Origin: Bacteroidales bacterium | GTDB lineage: Bacteria; Bacteroidota; Bacteroidia; Bacteroidales; Prolixibacteraceae | Assembly: GCA_012719495.1 (NCBI GenBank) | Contig: JAAYAG010000139.1 | Location: forward strand, 1 to 64,000 | Direction: 5' to 3' | DNA: 64,000 nt | Shown: positions 43,830 to 52,537 of the stretch, piece after piece | How positions within the stretch are numbered: position 1 is the stretch's first letter | Layout: every line of letters starts with the position of its first letter | Notes under the pieces: model-generated | The model's input: the letters and a program-made list of their open reading frames with translations, nothing else | Told to the model about the DNA's origin: nothing | The model's database searches: none | Position numbers and translations under genes: made by a program

Positions 43830-44783
43830 TCAAAATTTTCTTGGGTCGAAAGTTAAAACGGCTCCAAGTTTAAATGATTGGTAGTGGTAGTCGCGAAAAC
43901 CTGTTTGATACTCAACGTGTAACTCAACTCTTTTGATTTTTCTTTCTACTCGCGTACGTATAATAAGAGGGTCGTTATGATCATCAATCAGGTTGGTTCC
44001 ATTGGCGCGGTCGATAAATTCATAGGCATCCCATCCGTTATATCCCCCGAACTCTGCAAAAACCGACCATTCTTTCTTCCGGAATTGGATGCCAAATTCG
44101 TATAATTTTCCTTCGTCTTGCCCCATTTCTACTTTGTTGGTTTGCCAGACATAGAAGCCTAAGAGGCCAGCCAACCGTATTTCGTCGATAAGAAACCGGT
44201 TGAATTCGAAACTTTTTCCCGCTGCCATGTAGAAATAATTCATTTCAGCATCGGTATACCGACCATCGGTATTGCTGCCAGTAGTAGTTTTCATGGTGTA
44301 ATTGATGGAAACCGACGGGATAAATTTTCTTTCATTTAAAAGTTGAACATAAGTGCTGATAATTAGGTCACCAGCTTGTGTTACCCAACCGTTGTCATCA
44401 GTGTAAATTTGTCGTTTATCGCGTATCTCGTTGTCCATATGAAATGTTTCGGTGGGTTGTCCCCAAATTTCGATAGCTGCCCTGCCAGGGGCAATAACCC
44501 AATAGAAGCTTACAAATGAATTGATTGCGGTGTCGCCTTTCATTTGGTGGAAATGCCCTCCAAGTTCAGCACGGTTCATTTTGCCAACTTTGGCATAATC
44601 CATTCGCGGTACAGGGAGCGCGTTAGGGCCAAGCTGACCGGGAGCAATCTGTAGCCATTTGCTTGTATGGTTGCCCCCAAAGTTTATCCATTGGCTATAA
44701 TCACGTTCCTGACCGAAGCTCGAAAAAGTACTCCAGACAAGGAACAATGCTAAAATTAAAGGACGGAAGCTATCCATTTTCAA
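43830..44783 (-). CDS. Putative outer-membrane beta-barrel protein
   Basis: 317 residues. Signal peptide (about 1-24, FRPLILALFLVWSTFSSFGQ); start at 44783, or at 44777 two codons in. The mature part is rich in alternating aromatic strands (INSFVSFYWVIAPGRAAIEIWG, KFIPSVSINYTMKTTTG, WSVFAEFGGYNGWDAYEF, RVELHVEYQTGF) and ends SFKLGAVLTFDPRKF. This suggests a barrel of about 12-14 strands. No characterised family is recognised. A TAnnTTTG box lies 24 bases before the start. Its stop nearly abuts the converging DapB-like gene. Confidence 0.7.
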   Translation of the reverse strand: MKMDSFRPLILALFLVWSTFSSFGQERDYSQWINFGGNHTSKWLQIAPGQLGPNALPVPRMDYAKVGKMNRAELGGHFHQMKGDTAINSFVSFYWVIAPGRAAIEIWGQPTETFHMDNEIRDKRQIYTDDNGWVTQAGDLIISTYVQLLNERKFIPSVSINYTMKTTTGSNTDGRYTDAEMNYFYMAAGKSFEFNRFLIDEIRLAGLLGFYVWQTNKVEMGQDEGKLYEFGIQFRKKEWSVFAEFGGYNGWDAYEFIDRANGTNLIDDHNDPLIIRTRVERKIKRVELHVEYQTGFRDYHYQSFKLGAVLTFDPRKF

Positions 44784-44806
44784 AAGTTTTGTGGCTTTAT
44801 AATTTT

Positions 44807-44814
44807 CAAATGTA
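44807..44814 (-). promoter_or_regulatory. -7 box of the 43830-44783 gene
   Basis: Minus-strand TACATTTG, a full TAnnTTTG match. Confidence 0.5.
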
Positions 44815-44936
44815 AGAAATTACTTATAATTCACTCGTTAAAGAACCCCATCAGACCCCACTTAAAATTTTTTAGATAATATTTGTAACAAAAACTTTTT
44901 TGCGATACCAATATAATGTCATAAAAAAAAACTTCT

Positions 44937-45851
44937 ATGGAATTTTTTAGAATTGAAAATGTCAATAAAAATTATTCGGGATTTCAGGCGCTTACCGATG
45001 TGTCTCTTTCAATTGACCAGGGGCAAGTGTTTGGTCTTTTAGGCCCGAACGGTGCAGGAAAAACAACCTTAATCCGTATCATAAACCAAATTACAGCCCC
45101 CGACAGTGGAGCAGTATATTTTGAAGGAAAGCTGCTCGGGGCCAACGATATTTATCGTATTGGCTATTTGCCTGAAGAACGAGGCCTTTATAAGAAAATG
45201 AAAGTGGGTGAACAGGCATTGTATCTTGCCCAGCTTAAGGGGTTAGACCGGCGAACAGCCTTGAAACGACTTAAATTTTGGTTCCAAAAATTTGAGATTG
45301 AAAGTTGGTGGGATAAAAAGCTTCAAGAGTTGTCGAAAGGGATGCAGCAAAAAGTACAATTTATCTGTACTGTTCTCCATGAGCCAAAATTATTGATTTT
45401 TGATGAACCTTTCAGTGGTTTCGACCCAATTAATGCCAATCTGTTGAAACAAGAGATATTGAGTTTGCGCGACAAGGGGGCTACCATTATTTTTTCGACC
45501 CACAATATGAGTTCTGTTGAAGAAATTTGCGATCATATTGCGTTGATCAACAAATCGAAAAAAATACTCGACGGCAACATCAACGAAGTGCGTGCCAGCT
45601 TTAAAACCAATACTTTCGACGTTGTTTACCGCGGAGAATTTGCCACGGTTGAAAAACAGCTGAACCATGGGTTCGAAATTCTTTCGCATAAAGAAGACGA
45701 TTGGATCAATAGCCTTACAATTAAGCATTCGGGGGGCAATAATAACGAATTGCTGCAGCTAATTACCCCTCATGTTGAAATTGTCTCATTCAGCGAACGC
45801 ATACCAAGTATGAATGAAGTATTTATCAGAGTAGTCGAAAATAACAAGTAA
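44937..45851 (+). CDS. ABC transporter ATP-binding protein (NatA-like)
   Basis: 304 residues. Walker A GPNGAGKTT (near residue 36), signature LSKGMQQK, Walker B LLIFDEPFSGFDP and the H-loop STHNMSSVEE make a complete, probably active ATPase. The C-terminal part (from about 220) is the extra domain of the NatA/DrrA type. It pairs with the permease 13 bp downstream. Exporters of this class move Na+, drugs or lipids; the substrate cannot be read from sequence. Confidence 0.93.
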   Translation: MEFFRIENVNKNYSGFQALTDVSLSIDQGQVFGLLGPNGAGKTTLIRIINQITAPDSGAVYFEGKLLGANDIYRIGYLPEERGLYKKMKVGEQALYLAQLKGLDRRTALKRLKFWFQKFEIESWWDKKLQELSKGMQQKVQFICTVLHEPKLLIFDEPFSGFDPINANLLKQEILSLRDKGATIIFSTHNMSSVEEICDHIALINKSKKILDGNINEVRASFKTNTFDVVYRGEFATVEKQLNHGFEILSHKEDDWINSLTIKHSGGNNNELLQLITPHVEIVSFSERIPSMNEVFIRVVENNK

Positions 45852-45864
45852 AACCTTAAGCGAA

Positions 45865-47217
45865 ATGAATAAAACATTACTCATATTCAAGAGAGAATAC
45901 CTGACCCGGGTAACTAAAAAGACGTTCCTGATAATGACATTGCTGATGCCGATACTGATGGGAGCCCTAATGGTTGTTCCAACTTATCTTGCTAATAAAG
46001 AAAGCACAAGCGAACAACTTGTTGGAGTTGTTGACCGGTCATCAATATTTCTTGGGGAACTTGAAAATTCCAAATCAACTAAATTCCAATTTATTAAGCC
46101 TGAAGAGTACGATAAAATAAAAGATAATTTACAGGCAAAAGGTTTTTATGCCCTTCTTGAAATACCCGGCAATATCCTTACAACCAATAAGGTAGTGGTG
46201 TCTTCTCAGAAGCAGATTTCTATTGATGTGAAATCACACATCGATTCACAACTGGAGCGTGTATTAGAGAACCAAAAGAGGGCTGAATTGATTTCCCGTG
46301 TTGGTATTCCTGATTTGGAGGAACAGTTAAAAGCTACAAAAACAAATATTTCTGTCGAAACTATCAAAATTGGCGATGATGGTCTCGCCCGGAAAGGCTC
46401 TACCGAAATTGCCATGGGCATTGGTTTTGCCGCAAGTTTCCTTATTTACATGTTTGTTTTCATGTATGGAGGGATGGTAATGCGCGGGGTTTCAGAAGAA
46501 AAGCAGAACCGTATTGTTGAGGTAATTATTTCTTCTGTGAAGCCAATTCAATTGATGATGGGGAAAATTCTGGCAATTGCAGCCGTTGGGTTAACCCAGG
46601 TTCTCATTTGGTTAGTGTTGTTGTTAGGCATTTTTACCGGAGCTAAGTCGATGCTTGGTTCAGATCCGAAGATGCAGCAACTAGCCCAGTCTCAGGCTGA
46701 GAATATCATGATGGGAACCAATCCATCTGTTCAGGTGATGCAAACTATTGAACCCAACCAATTCGATCAGATTGCAGAACAGATAACTTCTCTCAATTTA
46801 CCGATGCTGATTATTAGCTTTATAGTGTATTTTATTCTTGGATATTTGCTCTATAGTTCGCTTATGGCAGCCATTGCCGCAGCTGTTGATTCTGAGGAAG
46901 ATGTGAACCAATTTATGTTGCCGGTTACCATACCGTTGGTGGCTGCTATTGTTATGATGGCAAATGTTGTGAAAAATCCTGATGGGGCAATTGCAATATG
47001 GGGCTCTCACATTCCTTTTACTTCGCCCATTATTATGATGGTAAGGATTCCTTTTGGCGTACCATGGTGGGAACTGTTGATTTCTATTTCAGTGTTGGCC
47101 GTAACTATGTTTGGGGCTGTTTGGGTAGCTGCGAAGATTTACCGTACCGGAATCTTGATGTATGGGAAAAAACCTACATGGAAAGAGTTGGGCAAATGGC
47201 TTAAGTATAAAAGCTGA
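45865..47217 (+). CDS. ABC-2 type permease (NatB-like)
   Basis: 450 residues. One N-terminal membrane segment (about 21-42), a large extracytoplasmic loop (about 43-180, with TSEQLVGVVDRSS), then five further segments (GIGFAASFLIYMFVFMYGGMVM, ILAIAAVGLTQVLIWLVLLLGIF, LPMLIISFIVYFILGYLLYSSLMAAIAAAV and others). The conserved SEEKQNRIVEVIISSVKPIQLMMGKI cytoplasmic helix is that of ABC-2/NatB permeases. It forms an exporter with the upstream ATPase and is closed by a strong terminator. Confidence 0.92.
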   Translation: MNKTLLIFKREYLTRVTKKTFLIMTLLMPILMGALMVVPTYLANKESTSEQLVGVVDRSSIFLGELENSKSTKFQFIKPEEYDKIKDNLQAKGFYALLEIPGNILTTNKVVVSSQKQISIDVKSHIDSQLERVLENQKRAELISRVGIPDLEEQLKATKTNISVETIKIGDDGLARKGSTEIAMGIGFAASFLIYMFVFMYGGMVMRGVSEEKQNRIVEVIISSVKPIQLMMGKILAIAAVGLTQVLIWLVLLLGIFTGAKSMLGSDPKMQQLAQSQAENIMMGTNPSVQVMQTIEPNQFDQIAEQITSLNLPMLIISFIVYFILGYLLYSSLMAAIAAAVDSEEDVNQFMLPVTIPLVAAIVMMANVVKNPDGAIAIWGSHIPFTSPIIMMVRIPFGVPWWELLISISVLAVTMFGAVWVAAKIYRTGILMYGKKPTWKELGKWLKYKS

Positions 47218-47228
47218 TTAAGAGATAT

Positions 47229-47260
47229 AAAAAAGGCTGGTATTTTTACCAGCCTTTTTT
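47229..47260. terminator. Bidirectional terminator between the ABC pair and the 47276 gene
   Basis: AAAAAAGGCTGG and CCAGCCTTTTTT arms around TATTTTTA. Confidence 0.93.
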
Positions 47261-47275
47261 ATGATAACAGCAATA

Positions 47276-48082
47276 TTAGTTTTTGTATTGACCGTTAATT
47301 GTAACTTTTGTTCCGGCAGTAACTGATTCAACTTTGCCATTGGTAATGTGAATCATGTAGTAAACATCCTGATAAATCACACCTAATACATAGTCATAAG
47401 TGGCTGATTTAGATGCAGAAATTTTGCTCCATTTTCCATCGGTGATTGCAGTTGCTGCGTCAATCGCAGTTTTCAATGCTTCAGCAGTAGTGATGGTTAT
47501 CCATGCAGTCGATTCAAGTTCTACAAATTTTGTAGCTCCGTTCGATGCAACTTCAATACGGGCAAAGAATCCGTCTTCAACAGAACCAATAGTTTTAGTG
47601 AAAGAAAGTCCAAAAATATCAAGGCCAGTAGCTGGCACACCACCTTCGCGTATCCAAGTGAAGTCTTTAGCTGCGCTAAGAGGAGTTTCGCCTACAACGA
47701 TATATTTCTTTGCATTGGCCGATTTTTCTGCATCGGTAACAGTGAAAATCACCTCAATAACAGTACCAACAGGAACAGCATTGGTAACTGTAGCTGTCAA
47801 AGAAACAGTTTCGCTTGCAGTACTCGAAAACGAGAAACTTTCTTTTGAGAACTCAACTCCAGCAACATTCGACACTGGTGTAAGAGAAACCAACCCATTT
47901 TCTGAAGTTAGGGTAATGTTGAATTCAACAGCATCGCCCATTTTAACAGTAGTTGTGTCCGACGTAGGGCTGGTGACAGTTATTGTTGGCGGGTCGATTT
48001 CTGTAGCCTCTGGTGTACATGAGGTGTAGAACCCTAAACTAATAACAGCTAACACAAGAATTAAATTTAACTTCTTTTTCAT
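47276..48082 (-). CDS. Surface or periplasmic lipoprotein with an Ig-like domain
   Basis: 268 residues. Lipoprotein signal (MKKKLNLILVLAVISLGFYTSC, Cys at residue 22, a loose Bacteroidota lipobox YTSC) followed by an acidic-Pro linker (TPEATEIDPP) that resembles a surface-export spacer. Residues about 33-130 form an Ig/Calx-beta-like beta sandwich (TITVTSPTSDTTTVKMGDAVEFNITLTSENG...). The rest is a second beta-rich domain containing FTWIREGGVPATGLDIFGLSF. It resembles uncharacterised Bacteroides lipoproteins; function unknown. It has its own terminator. Confidence 0.75.
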   Translation of the reverse strand: MKKKLNLILVLAVISLGFYTSCTPEATEIDPPTITVTSPTSDTTTVKMGDAVEFNITLTSENGLVSLTPVSNVAGVEFSKESFSFSSTASETVSLTATVTNAVPVGTVIEVIFTVTDAEKSANAKKYIVVGETPLSAAKDFTWIREGGVPATGLDIFGLSFTKTIGSVEDGFFARIEVASNGATKFVELESTAWITITTAEALKTAIDAATAITDGKWSKISASKSATYDYVLGVIYQDVYYMIHITNGKVESVTAGTKVTINGQYKN

Positions 48083-48260
48083 ACTTTTAAATTTTTACAA
48101 TAGAAATAGATATTAATGTTTATGTTTTGGATAAACCTTAATTCGCAACAATCTTTCTTAGTTTATCCCTTTAATTACGTTTTTACGGCAAATTTGTTTC
48201 TTTATTGTTGATATTTATTTTTTATGCCAGAAAATAGATGTCATTTAATTACAACTTAAA

Positions 48261-49079
48261 CTATGAAATGTGTTCGTACAGGTCGGGAACAAGTGTTTGT
48301 TCTTCAATTGGTGTGCGAACATAGCCGCTCGAGGCTGGGCGTGGCCCCAGTTCTATTTTGGTCGGAATTTCATTGTCGTATGGGATCAACGAGAGTAAAT
48401 GGCTTATGCAGTTGAGCCGGGCTCGTTTTTTATCGTCGCTTTCTACAACATACCATGGCGACTGTTTTGTATCGGTATAAGAAAACATTTCGTCTTTTGC
48501 TTTTGAATATTCTACCCATTTCCCACGGGAAACAACATCAATGTCGCTGAATTTCCATCGCTTTGTTGGGTCGTTTATGCGGTCTTGGAAACGTTTTTCC
48601 TGTTCTTCTTCGCTAACAGAGAACCAATATTTTATCAGAAATATTCCTGAACGGATGAGCATTTTTTCGAACTCGGGGCATGAGCGCAAGAACTCCCAAT
48701 ACTGGTCTTCGGTGCAAAAACCCATTACCTTTTCAACTCCTGCCCGGTTGTACCAGCTACGGTCGAACAGAACAATTTCACCGGCGGCAGGCAAGTGTTG
48801 AACGTAACGTTGAAAGTACCACTGTGTTTTTTCTTTTTCGGTAGGTACACTTAATGCTACTACCCTACAAATGCGAGGATTAAGTGCTTCGGCTATTCGT
48901 TTTATTACACCGCCTTTTCCTGCAGCATCTCTGCCTTCAAAAAGTACTACTACTCGTAATCCTTTTTTCTTAACGGTGGTTTGTAGTTTTACTAGTTCGA
49001 TATATAGCCGCTCAAGTTCTTGTTCGTAAAATTTCTTGTTCAGTTTCTCCATCGGTGACAAATTTGGTCCGGGATTCAA
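48261..49079 (-). CDS. ppk2: Polyphosphate kinase 2
   Basis: 272 residues. PPK2 uses polyphosphate to phosphorylate nucleoside diphosphates or monophosphates, or the reverse. Walker A FEGRDAAGKGGVIKR (47-61), Walker B EIVLFDRSWYNRAGVE and the lid-module arginines in KRFQDRINDPTKRWKFSDID are intact. There is a single P-loop domain, so a class I or class III-like enzyme, and direction cannot be decided here. An internal ATG at 49052 is an alternative start. No operon partner is evident. Confidence 0.94.
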   Translation of the reverse strand: MNPGPNLSPMEKLNKKFYEQELERLYIELVKLQTTVKKKGLRVVVLFEGRDAAGKGGVIKRIAEALNPRICRVVALSVPTEKEKTQWYFQRYVQHLPAAGEIVLFDRSWYNRAGVEKVMGFCTEDQYWEFLRSCPEFEKMLIRSGIFLIKYWFSVSEEEQEKRFQDRINDPTKRWKFSDIDVVSRGKWVEYSKAKDEMFSYTDTKQSPWYVVESDDKKRARLNCISHLLSLIPYDNEIPTKIELGPRPASSGYVRTPIEEQTLVPDLYEHIS

Positions 49080-49192
49080 GTTACGGATATTTGTTTTATT
49101 GCATGCAATTAGTTTTCATTTTTCGTTGAATTCTTATGCATCTTATGTGTTTTCAATTTTATCTCTCATTGTTTTTGACAATGATAAATGGT

Positions 49193-49771
49193 TTATGCTT
49201 TCAGTTTATTCAAAAGCCATGCCATATTCTCGCCCAGCCGTTTCATCGTTTGCATTCCTTCGGTATCATTAAGAACATCGCCGGGTTCGCGACCTTGGGC
49301 CATGTTCCAATACGAAGATCCAGGCACAATCATCTGGTTAATCATGAAGAAATTATTCATGCTGTTGAGGGCATGTATTTCTCCGGCACGCCTTACTGCA
49401 ACAACTCCGGCACCTACTTTTCGGGCAAGTAAATGTCCGTTTCCCCGGGTAACATAACCAGCAACATCAATCAACGCTTTCATTTCGGATGTAACGTCTG
49501 CAAAATAAACGGGTGATCCTAGAATTATCCCGTTGGCTTCAATCATTTTTTCTATGCAGGTATTTAGTAAGTCGTTTTTAATTTGGCATCTTTTGTTTTG
49601 TACTTCGCGGCATTTTCCGCATCCGGTGCAGCCGTGTACGTTTTTATTTCCAAGTTGGATTACTTCGGTTTTGATGCCTTCGTTGTTTAGTACTTCAAAA
49701 ACTGAGTGAATAAGAATACCTGTATTTCCCTCTTTTCGGGGACTACCATTAAATGCTACAACTTTTATCAT
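49193..49771 (-). CDS. NADPH-dependent FMN reductase / iron-sulfur flavoprotein-like
   Basis: 192 residues of flavodoxin-like fold: the FMN phosphate loop FNGSPRKEGNTGIL at residues 6-19, GIILGSPVYFADVTSEMKALID for the isoalloxazine, and a Cys cluster GCTGCGKCREVQNKRC (about residues 48-63) as in Isf-type flavoproteins. It likely transfers electrons or reduces quinones or aromatics. It follows the DUF4159 gene by 11 bp and is probably co-transcribed with it. Confidence 0.88.
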   Translation of the reverse strand: MIKVVAFNGSPRKEGNTGILIHSVFEVLNNEGIKTEVIQLGNKNVHGCTGCGKCREVQNKRCQIKNDLLNTCIEKMIEANGIILGSPVYFADVTSEMKALIDVAGYVTRGNGHLLARKVGAGVVAVRRAGEIHALNSMNNFFMINQMIVPGSSYWNMAQGREPGDVLNDTEGMQTMKRLGENMAWLLNKLKA

Positions 49772-49782
49772 GTTGATCTTGA

Positions 49783-50469
49783 TTAAGGTACGCTTTCTTT
49801 TCTGTCGAAAACGTATGATACAATGTTGGCTCCCATTTGCAGTGCCAGAAGACGGATATGCTCAGGGTCTTTGTGAACTGCGTACGATTCCCAGCCGTCA
49901 CCTAAATCGCATTCGTAGGTGTAAAATACAACTAAACGGTTATCGTGGAAAAGCCCAAAGCCTTGAGCCGGTTTGTTATCGTGTTCGTGAATTTTTGGCA
50001 AGCCTTTGTCGAAATTGTAGTGCTGGTGATAAATTGGATGTGTCACAGGCAATTCTACAAACTCCTGATCGGGGAAAATTTTCTTCATCTCACGGCGTAT
50101 ATATTCGTCGAGCCCATAATTATCGTCGATGTGCAGAAAGCCGCCTCCCATTAAATAGGTACGTAGCATTTCTACTTCATAGTTGGAAAATATCACGTTT
50201 CCATGCCCTGTCATGTGGATGAGGGGGTAGCTGAAAAGTTCCATACTTCCAGGTTCTACTGTGCCTGGTTCCGGGTGAATATTGGTATTAAGGTTCTTGT
50301 TGCAAAAGTCAATAAGATTGGGTAACGAGGTAGGGTTGGCGTACCAATCTCCCCCTCCGTTGTATTTCAATAGTCCTATTTTCACTGTGGTTTTTTGCTG
50401 CCCAGATGCAGCAAATGCAATGAAAAACAGTACTATAAAATAGATTCTTCCCTGTATGTTCTGTGTCAT
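49783..50469 (-). CDS. DUF4159 domain secreted protein
   Basis: 228 residues. Signal sequence (about 9-24, RIYFIVLFFIAFAASG) and then a single DUF4159 domain: GLLKYNGGGDWYANPTSLPNLIDF, PLIHMTGHGNVIFS, LMGGGFLHIDDNYGLDEYIRREM and the conserved THPIYHQHYNF. DUF4159 is related to glutamine-amidotransferase-like (ThuA-type) folds; its function is unknown. The 14-bp palindrome at 50493 lies 24 bases before its start. It probably forms a two-gene unit with the flavoprotein downstream. Confidence 0.88.
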   Translation of the reverse strand: MTQNIQGRIYFIVLFFIAFAASGQQKTTVKIGLLKYNGGGDWYANPTSLPNLIDFCNKNLNTNIHPEPGTVEPGSMELFSYPLIHMTGHGNVIFSNYEVEMLRTYLMGGGFLHIDDNYGLDEYIRREMKKIFPDQEFVELPVTHPIYHQHYNFDKGLPKIHEHDNKPAQGFGLFHDNRLVVFYTYECDLGDGWESYAVHKDPEHIRLLALQMGANIVSYVFDRKESVP

Positions 50470-50492
50470 CTGTCCAATTCTTTTTTTGTTTG

Positions 50493-50506
50493 TGACAAAT
50501 TTGTCA
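50493..50506. promoter_or_regulatory. 14-bp perfect palindrome upstream of the DUF4159 gene
   Basis: TGACAAATTTGTCA, placed 24 bases before the DUF4159 ATG. The size and symmetry suit a dimeric repressor, but no regulator gene is adjacent. Confidence 0.35.
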
Positions 50507-50553
50507 ACTTTTTCTATGTAATGAAGATAATCACCTGTGTGCGAGTAATGATT

Positions 50554-51267
50554 TCACAACAAGGTTATTTCATTTGCCAAGCGTATTATTTCACAGGCTA
50601 CAACCCCTGCTGTTTCGGTGCGAAGGCGGCTTTCTCCTAATGTAACTGCCTTGAAACCTGATTCGATGGCTTTCTGTATCTCGGTGGTCGAGAAATCCCC
50701 TTCTGGGCCAATTAAAACCACAGAATTATTGAATGGTTTTGCGGCAGTAAAAAGGTGCTGCTTAGCTTCTTCTTCGCAATGTGCAATGAATTTTCCATCG
50801 CATTTTGTTCCCGAAATTAACGTTTCAAAATTAGTTAAATTATTCAACTTTGGCAGTTGAGCTTTTAGCGATTGCTTCATTGCTGAGATTAGTATTTTTT
50901 CAAGTCTTTCATTATTAATTTGTTTTCGCTCAGAATGCTCGCATAAAAGGGGGGTGATTTCATCAATTCCAATTTCGGTTGCCTTTTCAATAAACCATTC
51001 AAACCGGTCGATGTTTTTTGTTGGGGCAATAGCCAAATGCAGGGAGTAGTTTCTTTTTCCAAAGTTGGGAATTGTATTTTTTACTTCAATGCTGCACCTT
51101 TTGGGATTGTCGTCGATTATAGTGGTTTGATAATACCCTCCTTTTCCATCAACAAGAATGATTTCGTCTCCTTTAGTTTTTCGCAATACGCGGATACAAT
51201 GCTTCGACTCGTTTTCATTAAGCGTATAGTGCGAACCGTTAATATCGGGTGTGTAAAATATGTTCAT
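50554..51267 (-). CDS. rsmE: 16S rRNA (uracil-1498-N3)-methyltransferase
   Basis: 237 residues. RsmE methylates U1498 of 16S rRNA using SAM. The N-terminal PUA-like part (NENESKHCIRVLRKTKGDEIILVDGKG) is followed by the SPOUT domain with knot motifs VVLIGPEGDFSTTEI and VTLGESRLRTETAGVVACEII. Start MNIFYTPDINGSHY is typical. It lies 28 bp after sixA on the same strand, probably as an operon. Confidence 0.95.
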   Translation of the reverse strand: MNIFYTPDINGSHYTLNENESKHCIRVLRKTKGDEIILVDGKGGYYQTTIIDDNPKRCSIEVKNTIPNFGKRNYSLHLAIAPTKNIDRFEWFIEKATEIGIDEITPLLCEHSERKQINNERLEKILISAMKQSLKAQLPKLNNLTNFETLISGTKCDGKFIAHCEEEAKQHLFTAAKPFNNSVVLIGPEGDFSTTEIQKAIESGFKAVTLGESRLRTETAGVVACEIIRLANEITLL

Positions 51268-51295
51268 GATTGTAGCGAATTAAAAATTAGCTTTT

Positions 51296-51787
51296 TCAAT
51301 ATTGGCTGGGACACAGGTGAATTATGAGCTTTCCTTGTCGTGCTTCAACTTTTTTCCATGAAGAAATATCAAAATCAATTACTATCGTTGAGCAGGTGGG
51401 CATATCGCCCCCAAAATGCTGGCAAAGGTTTTCAGCCATAAAGTAGATAAAAGGGTTGTGCCCAAAAACAGCAACTGTTTCGTATTTGTCGTCAATTTCG
51501 TTGAGCATTTCAATAAAATCATTGGTTGTATAGTCGAAATAAAGTCCCTTTTGCTCTACGATTTTGCTTTTATCGAAACCAGTTTCTTCGGCGAAAATGC
51601 GGGCTGTGGTTAAGGCTCTTTTTGCAGGGCTGGCAATAAAATAATCAGGAATAATTCCCCTTCGTTTTATGTCGGAAGAAATGGTATGGGCATCGTTTTT
51701 CCCCCGGTCGGTGAGTTCCCTCGCGAAGTCGTTGCTATAACCGCCTTGTTCAGCTTTGGCATGTCTAACCAATATTAATCGTTTCAT
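51296..51787 (-). CDS. sixA: SixA-type histidine phosphatase
   Basis: 163 residues from ATG 51787, where the family begins (MKRLILVRHAKAEQGGYS); the open frame to 51883 is not coding. The RHG-type nucleophile His is in VRHAKAE (residues 7-13). The second catalytic His is in AVFGHNPFIYFM, and SPAKRALTTARI carries the phosphate-binding Arg. It removes phosphate from Hpt-type histidines or other substrates, so it could act on phosphorelays such as that of the orphan Hpt at 1632, which is inference. Upstream of rsmE. Confidence 0.88.
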   Translation of the reverse strand: MKRLILVRHAKAEQGGYSNDFARELTDRGKNDAHTISSDIKRRGIIPDYFIASPAKRALTTARIFAEETGFDKSKIVEQKGLYFDYTTNDFIEMLNEIDDKYETVAVFGHNPFIYFMAENLCQHFGGDMPTCSTIVIDFDISSWKKVEARQGKLIIHLCPSQY

Positions 51788-51864
51788 CTGTAATGCTTTT
51801 TTTGTTGTTCTGATGTTGGACAAAGAGATTTTTGATTTTAACTTTTTGCAACCATTCCAAGATA

Positions 51865-51872
51865 CAAAAATA
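51865..51872 (-). promoter_or_regulatory. Putative -7 box of sixA-rsmE
   Basis: Minus-strand TATTTTTG, a full TAnnTTTG match, 78 bases before the sixA ATG. Confidence 0.4.
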
Positions 51873-51919
51873 CGGTTCAACAAGCTTTTTTTGTTACTTT
51901 TCGACGTTAAAAATTTATA

Positions 51920-52447
51920 ATGAGGAAAATAGGTTTACTCTCAGATACTCACTGTTTTCTCGATGAAAGAATTTTTTCGTTTTTCGAGAGTTGTGATGAA
52001 ATTTGGCATGCAGGCGACTTCGGCGATGTTGCTACGGCTGATCGTTTGGCTGCTTTTAAACCACTTAGGGGGGTGTATGGAAATATCGATGGGCAGGAAA
52101 TCAGAACGATGTTTCCCAAACATTTAAAATTCAAATGTGAAGGGGTTAAGGTTTGGATGACCCATATCGGAGGTTACCCCGGGCGTTACGATTCAAGCGT
52201 AAAACCGGGCATTTATGATGATCCACCAAATTTGTTCATTTCGGGTCATTCCCATATCCTTAAGGTTATTAATGATAAGAAATTAAAGTTGTTGCACATT
52301 AACCCCGGGGCTGCTGGAAATTATGGATTTCATCACGTGAAAACCCTCGTGCGTTTTACTATTGATGGTGTTGATATTAAAGATCTTGAATTGATGGAAA
52401 TGGAAAGGAACAATAAAATCGGTTATTCCACTTTTGATAAAGGATAA
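51920..52447 (+). CDS. YfcE-type metallophosphoesterase
   Basis: 175 residues. The calcineurin-like metal motifs are complete: LLSDTHC (D-x-H), HAGDFGD, GNIDG, MTHIGGYPG and SGHSHI with NPGAAG at the end. A small cytosolic phosphodiesterase of the YfcE/MJ0936 class is expected; the substrate is unknown. Divergent from sixA with a short intergenic space. No signal peptide. Confidence 0.92.
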   Translation: MRKIGLLSDTHCFLDERIFSFFESCDEIWHAGDFGDVATADRLAAFKPLRGVYGNIDGQEIRTMFPKHLKFKCEGVKVWMTHIGGYPGRYDSSVKPGIYDDPPNLFISGHSHILKVINDKKLKLLHINPGAAGNYGFHHVKTLVRFTIDGVDIKDLELMEMERNNKIGYSTFDKG

Positions 52448-52537
52448 ATTTGTCTTAAAAATCCTCTGTTTCGACTATGAATTTAGGTGGGATTACCCTG
52501 CAAAGTTGTACTTTCGCAACTTTTATTATCAACCATT

